64,000 bases of DNA from Dyella terrae. GTDB lineage: Bacteria > Pseudomonadota > Gammaproteobacteria > Xanthomonadales > Rhodanobacteraceae. Below, in pieces: positions 1 to 8,589 of this stretch. Within the stretch, counting starts at the first letter, position 1. Every line of letters begins with the position of its first letter. Location of the stretch: the NCBI RefSeq assembly GCF_004322705.1, contig NZ_SIZZ01000002.1:372001-436000 (forward strand). The letters are read 5' to 3'. The translations under genes were made by a program, and so were the position numbers. Under the pieces are notes generated by a model that was not told the origin of the DNA, did not search any database, and saw only the letters and a program-made list of their open reading frames with translations.

Positions 1-1
1 C

Positions 2-1303
2 GCCACCGACCATGGTTTCTGGCTGGCGGCGAGCAAGCCCGCGCCCGACTACTTTTCGCACAAGACCGTCCGCGACGTGGACTTCGCCAATCCCGAGGCG
101 CGTGCGTGGTTCTTCAACGACGCGCTGCGCCAGTCCTTCGATACCGGCATGGTCGGCTGGTGGAACGATGAAGCCGACACCGTCGACAGCGACACGCAAT
201 TCCTCGACATGCAGCGGGCGATGTATGACGGCCAGCGCGCGCACAGCGACCTGCGCGTGTGGTCGGTGAATCGCAACTTCTATCTTGGATCGCAGCGTTA
301 TGCGTACGGCTTGTGGTCCGGCGACATCTTCACGGGCTTTGACAGCATGAAGGCGCAGCGTCAGCGCATGCTGAGCGCCATCAACGTTGGCGCGATGCAG
401 TGGGGCATGGACGGCGGCGGCTTCAAGCATGGCACGCCGACGCCGGAGAACTATGCGCGCTGGATTCAGTTCGGTGCGTTCACGCCGATATTCCGCGTGC
501 ACGGTGACTTTGGGCAGAAGCGGCAGCCGTGGGTGTATGGCCCCGTCGCGGAGCAAGCGGCGGCCAAGGCGATTCGCCTGCGTTACCAGCTCATCCCCTA
601 CATCTACGCTTACGAACAGGTGCGCCGCGATACGGGTGTCGGCATCGTGCGGCCTTTGCTGGTCGAATGGCCCGATGATGTGAAACTGCGCGAGGACGTC
701 GACGCCTGGTTATTCGGCGACTATCTGCTGGCCGCGCCGGTGGTGGAACAGGGCCAGGTGCGCAAGGCGATCTATCTGCCGGAAGGTCGCTGGACCGACT
801 ACGCGACTGGCAAAATCTACGAAGGCAAGCAGAGCATCGAGCTGGCGGTCGACAGCAAGGCGTGGTCGGACATCCCTCTGTTTGTTCGTGAAGGTGCCAT
901 CATTCCGATGCAGCCGGTGATGAATTACGTGGGCGAGCATCCGGTGACGAGCTGGCAAGTGGAGATGTTCCCGGCGTCGGTGGCATCTGGCTTCAACCTG
1001 TACGACGACGATGGCAAGACCTACGCGTACGAGGGCGGTGCCTGGCGCAAGCAGACGATTACCCAGCAGCGCACGGGGTCGACGATCAGCGTCCAGACGT
1101 CGAAGGCCGAAGGCGATTACGCCAGCGAGACGCACACGCTGGAGCTGCGCCTCCACGGGGTGGAGGCAACCTCGGTCACCCTGGACGGCGTCGCGTTGCC
1201 AGCCAAGGCGTGGACGACGGGGTCGGATCGTTTCGGGGCGGTGACCCGCGTGGAGATCCCCGCCTGGGAAGCCCATCGCATCGTGGTGGAGACGGCCCGT
1301 TGA
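2..1303 (+). CDS. GH31 alpha-glucosidase-type glycoside hydrolase, 5'-truncated by window
   Basis: The reading frame is already open at base 2, so the true start lies upstream and about 434 C-terminal residues are seen. GH31 retaining alpha-glycosidase signatures are clear. The WWNDEAD segment carries the likely nucleophile Asp (codon 167-169). The GSQRYAYGLWSGD segment carries the likely acid/base Asp (codon 323-325). GMDGGGF is the usual substrate-site motif and RVHGDF lies in the barrel. A beta-rich C-terminal region follows. The family hydrolyses alpha-glucosides or alpha-xylosides; an alpha-glucosidase acting on maltose or isomalto-oligosaccharides is inferred from the MFS and GH13 neighbours. 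The stop overlaps the TTG start of the next gene, indicating translational coupling. Exact substrate cannot be read from sequence. Confidence 0.93.
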   Translation, partial: ATDHGFWLAASKPAPDYFSHKTVRDVDFANPEARAWFFNDALRQSFDTGMVGWWNDEADTVDSDTQFLDMQRAMYDGQRAHSDLRVWSVNRNFYLGSQRYAYGLWSGDIFTGFDSMKAQRQRMLSAINVGAMQWGMDGGGFKHGTPTPENYARWIQFGAFTPIFRVHGDFGQKRQPWVYGPVAEQAAAKAIRLRYQLIPYIYAYEQVRRDTGVGIVRPLLVEWPDDVKLREDVDAWLFGDYLLAAPVVEQGQVRKAIYLPEGRWTDYATGKIYEGKQSIELAVDSKAWSDIPLFVREGAIIPMQPVMNYVGEHPVTSWQVEMFPASVASGFNLYDDDGKTYAYEGGAWRKQTITQQRTGSTISVQTSKAEGDYASETHTLELRLHGVEATSVTLDGVALPAKAWTTGSDRFGAVTRVEIPAWEAHRIVVETAR

Positions 1304-3492
1304 AAACGCTCTCGTTTGTCATCGCCGTTGCCCTGGCCGGTGGGGTTTCGACGGCCCGGGCAGACGATGCCTGGCAAACCCGCGTGAGCTGGCAAGGACG
1401 CGAGGCCAGCATGGCGACTCGCCCCGACGGTGGCTTCGTGCTGCATACGCCGACCGGCGAGCGAGTGCTCGCGCCGCAAGCCATGCGTGTGCGAACGGCG
1501 AGCGTCCTGTTCAACGGACTATTTGCCCTGGCGCAGGATGATCTGAGCAAGGATTCGGTCGAAGCCATCCGCGACGACGCTTTCGATCATGGCACCCAGA
1601 TCCCCTGCCATTGCTTTGAGACCGGCGAAAAATGGCACTACGTGTGGACGCGCGATCTGTCGTATGCCGTCGATCTTGGCCTGGCGCAGCTCGATCCTGA
1701 TCGCGCGCGGGCGTCATTGCGCTTCAAGCTTTCAACGGTGCGTGAGCCGAGGGCCACGCAGGGTCTGTTCGTCGCGCAGGATACGGGCTCGGGTGGAAGC
1801 TGGCCGATCAGCACCGACCGCGTGGTGTGGTTCCTTGCGGCGCGGCATCTGCTGGATGACACGTCCTTCGCCGACGACGTCTACCGCGCGCTGCGCGATA
1901 CGCTGACTCAGGATCGCGCCTATGTCTTTGACGACGCGATGGGCCTGTATCGGGGCGAGACGTCGTTCCTCGACTGGCGCCAGCAAACCTATTCGGGTTG
2001 GACCGCCGACAACGTCGTGTTCCTCGGCCAGTCCTTCGCGCTGTCGACCAACGTGCTGCACTTCCAAGCGCTGGCGCTGGCGGCATCCATGGCTGAGAAG
2101 CGCGATCCGCATGCCGCCGCCGACTATCGCGCGCAGGCCGATGCACTGAAGGCCGCCATCAATCGCCGCTTCTGGCGGGACGATCGCGGCCAGTACATGA
2201 GTTACATCGGTGGCGCCGATCATCCGGTGCCTTACGAGGCCTACGACCTGCTCGGAACGGCGTTGGCCGTGACCAGCGGCGTGGCGGACGAAGCGCGCGC
2301 GAAACGTGCGCTTGCCCAGTATCCGGCCTGGCCCGCGGGCAGCCCGGTGATATGGCCGGAGCGCGCGGACGTGCCGATCTATCACAACCGGGCGATCTGG
2401 CCGTTCGTCAGCGCCTACGCGCTGCGTGCGGCACGCGCCGTCAATCAGCCCGCGCGTATCGCGCACGAGGTGCAGTCACTGATGCGCGGCGCCGCGCTGG
2501 CCGGCTCCAACATGGAGAACTACGAGCTGGCCTCGCAGGCTATCCATGTCGATGAGGGTGCCCTGAGTGGGCCGGTGGTGGATTCGCCACGACAGCTGTG
2601 GTCGGTCGCGGGATACCTCAGCATGGTGACGGAAGGCGTGTTCGGCCTCCAGGCCGACGGGCGCATCGAGCCGAAGCTGCCGGTGTCGCTGGTGCCGATG
2701 CTGTTTGGCAAGGGCGAGCGCATCCTTCTGGAAATGCACGGGCGCGAGGTGGAGCTGATTCGGCCGGTCGACATGAAGGGCGACATGCTGGTCGCCGATT
2801 CGACAGACACGCATGGCGTGCGTACCATCGTGACGCTGAAGGCCGTGGCCAGCGGCGGTGCGCCGTTGCGCAGCGATGCGCTGCTCTATGCGCCGGCAAC
2901 GCCACCGGCACCGGCACTGGAGGACGAAGGGTCGTCCTGGCGTATCGAGCGTGCGGCCGGGACAACGCTCTATGTCAACGGCAAGCGTGTCGACGCGTCG
3001 AGCTTGCCCAAGTCGCGAACGCAGACATGCATTAGCGTGACGCAGCTGGACGCCAAGGGCATCGAGTCGCTCCACAGCCCGATGGTTTGCAAGGGTGATG
3101 TCGCAGAGGTCGCGGGTGGCTGGCCGCGCACGTGGAAGGCCGCGGCGGCGGGCGAGTACCAACTCGCTGCGCGCTATGCGAACGATCACGGTCCGATCAA
3201 CACCGGGATCACTGCAGGTGTTCAGTGGATCAACATCGCCTGTGCCGGAAGCCCTGGGCAGCGCGTGGTTCTCACGCTTCCGCATAGCGTTGGCGTGCAG
3301 GAGTCCACGCGTGGCCGCTTCCGCGCGAAGCAGGGCGCCACGTGCCGCTTCTCGCTGGAGCGCGGCTTCAACATGTCCTACCTTGCCCACTTCGGGCACT
3401 ACACCGGCGGGCAGGGCGGCGCGAGCGGACCGCTCAATCCCGCGCCGGTCGACGCCTTGCTGATCACGCCCCTGGGGAACGACGCACCATGA
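1300..3492 (+). CDS. Secreted six-hairpin glycosidase-like protein (debranching-type)
   Basis: This 730-residue protein is read from a TTG start that overlaps the preceding stop codon (TTGA). The start is preferred because it yields a clean signal peptide ending in STARA; the frame is open further upstream but that part is not signal-like. The central region (about residues 70-500) has repeated helical stretches and motifs such as HYVWTRDLSYA, GGSWPISTDRVVW and HNRAIWPFVSAYALRA, typical of alpha/alpha six-hairpin glycosidases related to glycogen-debranching and GH63-like enzymes. The last 150 residues are beta-rich and resemble a carbohydrate-binding appendage. Periplasmic action on branched alpha-glucans is inferred from the GH31, transporter and GH13 neighbours. 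The precise GH family is uncertain. Confidence 0.75.
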   Translation: MKTLSFVIAVALAGGVSTARADDAWQTRVSWQGREASMATRPDGGFVLHTPTGERVLAPQAMRVRTASVLFNGLFALAQDDLSKDSVEAIRDDAFDHGTQIPCHCFETGEKWHYVWTRDLSYAVDLGLAQLDPDRARASLRFKLSTVREPRATQGLFVAQDTGSGGSWPISTDRVVWFLAARHLLDDTSFADDVYRALRDTLTQDRAYVFDDAMGLYRGETSFLDWRQQTYSGWTADNVVFLGQSFALSTNVLHFQALALAASMAEKRDPHAAADYRAQADALKAAINRRFWRDDRGQYMSYIGGADHPVPYEAYDLLGTALAVTSGVADEARAKRALAQYPAWPAGSPVIWPERADVPIYHNRAIWPFVSAYALRAARAVNQPARIAHEVQSLMRGAALAGSNMENYELASQAIHVDEGALSGPVVDSPRQLWSVAGYLSMVTEGVFGLQADGRIEPKLPVSLVPMLFGKGERILLEMHGREVELIRPVDMKGDMLVADSTDTHGVRTIVTLKAVASGGAPLRSDALLYAPATPPAPALEDEGSSWRIERAAGTTLYVNGKRVDASSLPKSRTQTCISVTQLDAKGIESLHSPMVCKGDVAEVAGGWPRTWKAAAAGEYQLAARYANDHGPINTGITAGVQWINIACAGSPGQRVVLTLPHSVGVQESTRGRFRAKQGATCRFSLERGFNMSYLAHFGHYTGGQGGASGPLNPAPVDALLITPLGNDAP

Positions 3493-4991
3493 CGAGGAAA
3501 CCCGCGCTGTCGTTCTGGCAGATCTGGAACATGTGCTTTGGATTCCTGGGCATCCAGTTTGGCTTTGCGCTGCAGAACGCGAATGTCAGTCGCATCTTCC
3601 AGACCCTGGGAGCGGACGTTGGTGATATCCCGATGCTTTGGATTGCCGCGCCGCTGACGGGCTTGATCGTGCAGCCCATCGTCGGGCACTACTCCGATCG
3701 CACATGGAACCGCCTGGGTCGCCGCCGCCCGTACTTTCTGTTGGGCGCCGTGCTGACCACGCTGGCCTTGCTGTGGATGCCGAACTCGCCCACGCTGTGG
3801 TTCGCCGCAGGGCTGCTGTGGATCATGGACGCGTCGATCAATATCTCGATGGAGCCGTTCCGCGCCTTTGTCGGTGATCAGTTGCCGCCGCGCCAGCGTC
3901 CGCTGGGCTACGCGATGCAGAGCTTCTTCATCGGGTTGGGCGCGGTGGTGGCGTCCCTGCTGCCGTGGATACTGGCGCGCGTGGGCGTCAGCAACGTGCC
4001 CGGCGCCAGCGGCATTCCGGATACGGTGAAGTACGCCTTCTATGCCGGTGCCGTCGTGCTGATGGGGTCGGTGTTGTGGACGGTGATGAGCACGCGTGAG
4101 TATCCGCCCGAAGCGCTGGCAGCGTTCGACGACGCACATGACGCAGCGCCGGTTTCCGTGAATGCTGCGGCCGCCACGCGCTGGGGCGTGATCTGCGCGC
4201 TGGTGGGCGCCATCGCTTCGGCGCTGGTTGTGTGGCTGCGCGTCGAAAAGGAAGTGCTCCTGCTTACGGTGGGCGTTGCGCTTTTCGGTCTGGCCTTGCT
4301 GTGGCTATCACGGACGCGCAGCGCCGGCATGGCACGCCAGGTGCTCGCCGATGTCTTCACCATGCCGCAGGCGATGCGTCGCCTGGCCTGGGTGCAGCTG
4401 TTCTCGTGGTTCGCGCTCTTCGCGATGTGGATCTACACGACGCCCGGCGTGGCCGAGCATCACTACGGGACGACCGACGTGCACTCGGCGGCCTACAACG
4501 ATGGCGCCAATTGGGTGGGTGTGCTGTTTGCCACCTATAACGGCTTCGCCGCGCTGGCCGCCATCGTGATTCCATGGATGGTGAGGCGGTTCGGTTTGCG
4601 CGTGAGTCATCTGATCAATGTCTGGCTCGGCGGTGCGGGCCTGCTGTCGTTCCTTCTGATCCGCGATCCGTCGTGGCTGGTCGTGTCGATGGTTGGCGTG
4701 GGCTTTGCCTGGGCGTCGATCCTGTCGCTGCCGTATGCCTTGCTCTCGGACAACCTGCCCGCGCACAAGATGGGCGTGTACATGGGCATCTTCAATCTAT
4801 TTATCGTGGTGCCACAGTTGTTTGCCGCCGCGGTACTCGGTTTGTTGCTCAAGCTGTTTTTCCACGGCCAACCCATCTATGCGCTTGCGCTGGGTGGCGT
4901 CAGCCTCGTACTGGCCGGACTGTGCGTGCTTCGCGTCGGCGAACCGGTCGCTGAAAGCACGTCCCCCCTGACTGGAAACTCGCACGCATGA
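3489..4991 (+). CDS. MFS sugar transporter, SLC45/GPH-like (maltose-type)
   Basis: A 500-residue integral membrane protein with about twelve hydrophobic segments. ATG 3489 is chosen because it overlaps the previous stop in an ATGA junction. The loop between TM2 and TM3 reads YSDRTWNRLGRRRPYF, the characteristic signature of the GPH/SLC45-like sugar porters that include maltose transporters of Caulobacter and Xanthomonas. Its position between periplasmic glucan hydrolases and another amylase-type enzyme suggests that it imports maltose or a small alpha-glucoside across the inner membrane. It overlaps the following gene by an ATGA junction, so the four genes look like one tightly coupled unit. 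Confidence 0.9.
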   Translation: MTRKPALSFWQIWNMCFGFLGIQFGFALQNANVSRIFQTLGADVGDIPMLWIAAPLTGLIVQPIVGHYSDRTWNRLGRRRPYFLLGAVLTTLALLWMPNSPTLWFAAGLLWIMDASINISMEPFRAFVGDQLPPRQRPLGYAMQSFFIGLGAVVASLLPWILARVGVSNVPGASGIPDTVKYAFYAGAVVLMGSVLWTVMSTREYPPEALAAFDDAHDAAPVSVNAAAATRWGVICALVGAIASALVVWLRVEKEVLLLTVGVALFGLALLWLSRTRSAGMARQVLADVFTMPQAMRRLAWVQLFSWFALFAMWIYTTPGVAEHHYGTTDVHSAAYNDGANWVGVLFATYNGFAALAAIVIPWMVRRFGLRVSHLINVWLGGAGLLSFLLIRDPSWLVVSMVGVGFAWASILSLPYALLSDNLPAHKMGVYMGIFNLFIVVPQLFAAAVLGLLLKLFFHGQPIYALALGGVSLVLAGLCVLRVGEPVAESTSPLTGNSHA

Positions 4992-6652
4992 AGCCTCTCG
5001 CCTTCGGTCTTGCCCTCGCGCTGGCTGCCTCGCAAGCCCATGCCACCGACTACTACGGCACGGACAAGCCGTTCGCGTCCAACGCCATCTATTTCGTGAT
5101 GACCGATCGCTTCGTCAATGGCGATCCGTCGAATGACCATCGCGACCAGGGTGGGGCGCATCGCACGTTCGACATCCCGGTGCCGGGCCCGAACGGCGAG
5201 ACCGACAACATCGGCTACCTCGGCGGCGATTTCAAAGGCGTGCTCGACAACGCCGGCTACATCCGTGGCATGGGCTTCGGCGCGGTGTGGATCACGCCGA
5301 TCGTCGACAACCCGGATGAGGCGTTTACCGGTGGCGACCCGGTGACCTGGGGCGCCAAGTTCGCCGATCGCGGCAAGACCGGTTTTCATGGCTATTGGGG
5401 CGTGAACTTCTACAAGCTCGACGAGCATCTGCCGAGCAAGAACCTCGACTTCGCGCAGTTCACCCAGGGGATGCACAAGCAGGGGCTGAAGGTGGTGCTG
5501 GATATCGTGGCCAATCACGGCTCACCGGCTTTCAGCATGCCGGTGGCGCAGCCGCAATTCGGGCAGATTTTCGACAAGGACGGCAAGCTGATTGCGGATC
5601 ACCAGAACCTGCGACCGGAGCAGCTCGATCCGGTGCGCAATCCGCTGCATCGGTTCTATCACGCGTATGAAGACCTGGCGCAGCTGTCGAACAATAACGA
5701 CGAGAATCCTGAGGTACTCGACTACTTCGCGGGCGCTTATGAGCAGTGGGCGAGTCAGGGTGCGGACGCATTCCGTATCGATACCATCAGCCATATGTCG
5801 CCGAACTTCTGGCTCCAGTTCGCGGAGCGGATTCGCGCACATCACCCGGGCTTCTTCATGTTTGGCGAAGCCTTTGATTACAGCGCTGACAACATTGCGC
5901 AGTACACCTGGAAGCGTAACGGCGACATCAGCCTGCTGGACTTCCCGCTGCGTCAGCGGATGACCGATACGTTCGAGAAGCCGAAGAGTGACTTTGTGCG
6001 TATTGGGGAGCGGCTCTATCTACGCAATGGGCCGTATCAGAACCCGTACGAGATGGTGACGTTCTACGACAACCACGATATGGCGCGGATGAACGCCACG
6101 GACGATGGCTTTATTGACGCGCACAATTTTCTGTTTACCGCCCGGGGCATTCCGGCGGTGTATTACGGGTCGGAGGTGGGTTTCGAGCGCGGTCGCGCGG
6201 AGCATGAGGGCAACCGGAACTACTTCGGGCAGGAACGTATTGCTGCGGCGCCGAAGAGTCGGATCTATCAGCAACTGAAGCGAATCGCGAACCTGCGTGC
6301 AAAGCTCCCCGCCTTGCAGCGTGGACTCATGTTGCCTGTGAGATTCGAGGGCGACCTGGCGGTGTTCTATCGTGTCTATCAGAAGGACGGGGTGAATCAG
6401 CAGGCGCTGGTGGTGCTCAACAAGGGCGGTCAGGCGAAGGACGTCGGTGTGTCCGAGCACCTGCAGGAAGGGACCTGGAAGTCTGCGTTGGGTGGCAAGA
6501 GCGCCACCGTGGCCGCTGGCGGCTCATTGCAGGCGCATGTGGGCCCGCATGACGTTGCCGTCTATGTGCTCGATGCTCCTGCCACACGGACGGATCTGGT
6601 GGAGGAGCTGGGGCGCCTGATGGCGGAGCGGGAGCACCCCAGCTTCCGGTGA
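4988..6652 (+). CDS. GH13 alpha-amylase family glycosidase, secreted
   Basis: A 554-residue protein with a signal peptide ending at about residue 19 (QAHA). It shows the four GH13 conserved regions: DIVANH, GADAFRID with the nucleophile Asp265, MFGEAF with acid/base Glu294, and YDNHD with the stabilising Asp364. FVMTDRFVNGD near the N-terminus is typical of secreted cyclomaltodextrinase or alpha-amylase-type members that bind calcium. A short beta-sheet domain C follows. The enzyme should cut alpha-1,4-glucosidic bonds in the periplasm or outside the cell. The start overlaps the transporter stop by ATGA. The stop lies only 3 bp from that of the convergent gene at 6656, with no terminator between them. 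Confidence 0.94.
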   Translation: MKPLAFGLALALAASQAHATDYYGTDKPFASNAIYFVMTDRFVNGDPSNDHRDQGGAHRTFDIPVPGPNGETDNIGYLGGDFKGVLDNAGYIRGMGFGAVWITPIVDNPDEAFTGGDPVTWGAKFADRGKTGFHGYWGVNFYKLDEHLPSKNLDFAQFTQGMHKQGLKVVLDIVANHGSPAFSMPVAQPQFGQIFDKDGKLIADHQNLRPEQLDPVRNPLHRFYHAYEDLAQLSNNNDENPEVLDYFAGAYEQWASQGADAFRIDTISHMSPNFWLQFAERIRAHHPGFFMFGEAFDYSADNIAQYTWKRNGDISLLDFPLRQRMTDTFEKPKSDFVRIGERLYLRNGPYQNPYEMVTFYDNHDMARMNATDDGFIDAHNFLFTARGIPAVYYGSEVGFERGRAEHEGNRNYFGQERIAAAPKSRIYQQLKRIANLRAKLPALQRGLMLPVRFEGDLAVFYRVYQKDGVNQQALVVLNKGGQAKDVGVSEHLQEGTWKSALGGKSATVAAGGSLQAHVGPHDVAVYVLDAPATRTDLVEELGRLMAEREHPSFR

Positions 6653-6655
6653 GCG

Positions 6656-7714
6656 TCAGTGCAGGCCGGCGAACTGGAAGGGCTTGGCTTCCTTGAAGCT
6701 ACCCGACACTTCCCCGGCGAAGGTGTTGCGCTGATCCGGCCCCAGGTCGAGCTTCTTCACCTTGCCGGTGTCGGCGTTGAAGTCCAGCTTGTGCAGGTCC
6801 ACCCAGAAGGTATTGGGTGTGAGCGCCGAATCGAAGGCGTAGATCTGGCGCTTGTGATCGAAGACCACGCGCCATCGGGTGGACGAGATATTGGGTTGAT
6901 CGGGCGTGTTCAGGCCGTAGGGCACCGACACATTGCGAATCACGCTGAGCACGGACGCCATGGCGATGTTCGGGTCGCCTGCCTTCGGTATGGCGTTGAT
7001 GTAGAACGAAGCACGCGCGAAGCGATCCGCCGAACGATTGGTGCCCGGAAGCATGGTGGTGCCGCCGATGTCCTTCCAGTACGCGTTGAGCGCAAGCTGC
7101 TCGTCGAAGGTGGGTGAGTTGGTCATCACCTGGTATTGCTTGCCGTGGTGGATGACCTGCTTGCCATCGATGTACTCGACGACGGCACTATCCCCTGTAG
7201 CGTCGGACATCGCCAGGTGCAATGTCGCCAGACGCGGCTCTCCGGGAACTTCGTCGGTGACGATGATAAAGGGTTCCTTGCGTAGCGCCGCTACGGCTTC
7301 ATCCACCGTCGCAAAACTGTCCAGCACATACTGCGCCCACATGGCGATGCTGAGCCCGGGCTTCTTGCCGTCGTATTTCGGATATTTCGATTCCACCAGC
7401 CACAGCACGTTGGCCATCAGGCCCTTTTCGTTGGCGCCATCGGTGGTGGACACGTCATAGCCTGTGGCGATCACGCTGCCGTACTTTGACTTCCATTTGA
7501 AGGAGTTGGGGCCGGCCTCACCACTACGTGCCATCCCGCGCGGAAAGATCCAAAGGTTGGTGCCCACATCGACCTTCCAGTCCATGGAGCGGCCGGTAAT
7601 CACTTCACCGTCATTGCCGAGGTAGACGGCGCGGGTGCAGGCGAAGCTGGCGGTGGAAAGGGTGGCCAGGAGCGAGAAGGCAGCGACGAATAGGCGGCGT
7701 GCGGTCGGGCGCAT
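6656..7714 (-). CDS. Choloylglycine hydrolase / penicillin V acylase family Ntn hydrolase
   Basis: ATG 7714 is chosen over the upstream in-frame start because it gives a normal signal peptide (MRPTARRLF...STASFA). Removal of that peptide would expose Cys26 as the N-terminal nucleophile, as required in this Ntn-hydrolase family. Conserved family residues follow at the expected spacing: Arg42 and Asp45 in GRSMDW, that is positions 17 and 20 of the mature enzyme. NEKGLMANVLWL follows as in penicillin V acylases. The family cleaves linear amides such as conjugated bile salts, penicillin V or acyl-homoserine lactones. A periplasmic acylase in a soil or plant bacterium makes amide-signal or beta-lactam side-chain cleavage plausible, but this is inference. 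It stands alone, convergent with the amylase. Confidence 0.88.
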   Translation of the reverse strand: MRPTARRLFVAAFSLLATLSTASFACTRAVYLGNDGEVITGRSMDWKVDVGTNLWIFPRGMARSGEAGPNSFKWKSKYGSVIATGYDVSTTDGANEKGLMANVLWLVESKYPKYDGKKPGLSIAMWAQYVLDSFATVDEAVAALRKEPFIIVTDEVPGEPRLATLHLAMSDATGDSAVVEYIDGKQVIHHGKQYQVMTNSPTFDEQLALNAYWKDIGGTTMLPGTNRSADRFARASFYINAIPKAGDPNIAMASVLSVIRNVSVPYGLNTPDQPNISSTRWRVVFDHKRQIYAFDSALTPNTFWVDLHKLDFNADTGKVKKLDLGPDQRNTFAGEVSGSFKEAKPFQFAGLH

Positions 7715-7811
7715 GGTGATGATCGGTTGGGGTGATTCGGGGACGTTAGGGATGGGGGCGGGTAGGGGGTGTGAAGGCTGTGGCCGCATAGGAAGGTGAT
7801 GCCCTCCGCGT

Positions 7812-7940
7812 CGTCATTCCGGCGAAAGCCGGAATCCAGTGGTGACGACATGGGGGAGTAGTGAGCTGTCGAGCCTTTGTGGTGACGAGGCGAACAACCG
7901 GCCGTGTCGCGCCTGGATTCCGGCTTTCGCCGGAATGACG
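7812..7940. repeat. Pair of inverted 28-bp REP-like palindromic repeats
   Basis: Bases 7812-7839 and 7913-7940 are perfect reverse complements of each other. Each is itself palindromic around TTCCGGCGAAAGCCGGAA, with CGTCA on one side and TCCAG on the other. Palindromes of this type are widespread extragenic repeats in Proteobacteria. The pair lies between the 3' end of the accessory operon (8005) and the start of the acylase gene (7714), about 73 bp apart, a BIME-like arrangement that could form a large stem or mark a chromosomal junction. No gene is seen from 7715 to 8004. Confidence 0.8.
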
Positions 7941-8004
7941 GACTTTGGGGTTACTGAATGCCCATGGGTCTCTGTGCGGGGGGCGAATCCAGGACGATGG
8001 CTGC

Positions 8005-8589
8005 CTACTTTGCCTGGCGTTCTGCCCTGTCAATGCGGACCCACCGTTTCCCATCAATGCGCGCGCACAACCCGCCCTTCTCACAGGGCGCAAGATGCCC
8101 TGCCTCGGTTGCCGCGTTGATCAGCGACGTCCAATCGCTACGGGTCAGCGCGGTACGCGCCGTCATGACGGCGTAGGCGCACGCCGCCACGACGAACACC
8201 GAACCCACCGCACAAGCGATGAACGCCTTCCACGCGACCGACTGATGGATGCGTTGCGACCGGTCCAGGCCGGTTTGAAGTTCGCCCGCTGCTCGACGAA
8301 CTTCCCGCATGGACGCTTCCAGCTGACCGGTGGCCTCGCGTACTGCGCCGGCGATGCCTTGACGCAGGGCATCGCCGGCCACCTGTTGAAAACTGCTGGC
8401 GGTACCTGATGCGAGCTGTTTTGCCAGCTGCGCCGATTCTTTGGCCGCCGCGCGTAATGCCTCCACACCCCGCTCCTGCTGGGTTGCGATACGCGCGTCC
8501 CGTGCTTCCAACTTTTCGATCAGAAGCACGAGCTTCATAAGGCGTTCTTCGATCGGCTCCATCGACGGATCTTCTGACGTCATGGTCAT
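8005..8589 (-). CDS. Coiled-coil protein with one C-terminal TM segment, unknown function
   Basis: A 194-residue protein I do not recognise. Residues about 12-115 are strongly helical, charged and Ala/Gln/Glu-rich, predicting a long coiled coil. Residues about 119-143 form one hydrophobic segment (AFIACAVGSVFVVAACAYAV). A 50-residue tail with two cysteines (APCEKGGLC) follows. The ATG at 8589 overlaps the stop of the upstream phospholipase-like gene in an ATGA junction, so the two should be translated in fixed ratio. The architecture would suit an inner-membrane adaptor or accessory factor for the effector; a mobilisation-type accessory protein is an alternative. No function is claimed. Confidence 0.6.
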   Translation of the reverse strand: MTMTSEDPSMEPIEERLMKLVLLIEKLEARDARIATQQERGVEALRAAAKESAQLAKQLASGTASSFQQVAGDALRQGIAGAVREATGQLEASMREVRRAAGELQTGLDRSQRIHQSVAWKAFIACAVGSVFVVAACAYAVMTARTALTRSDWTSLINAATEAGHLAPCEKGGLCARIDGKRWVRIDRAERQAK

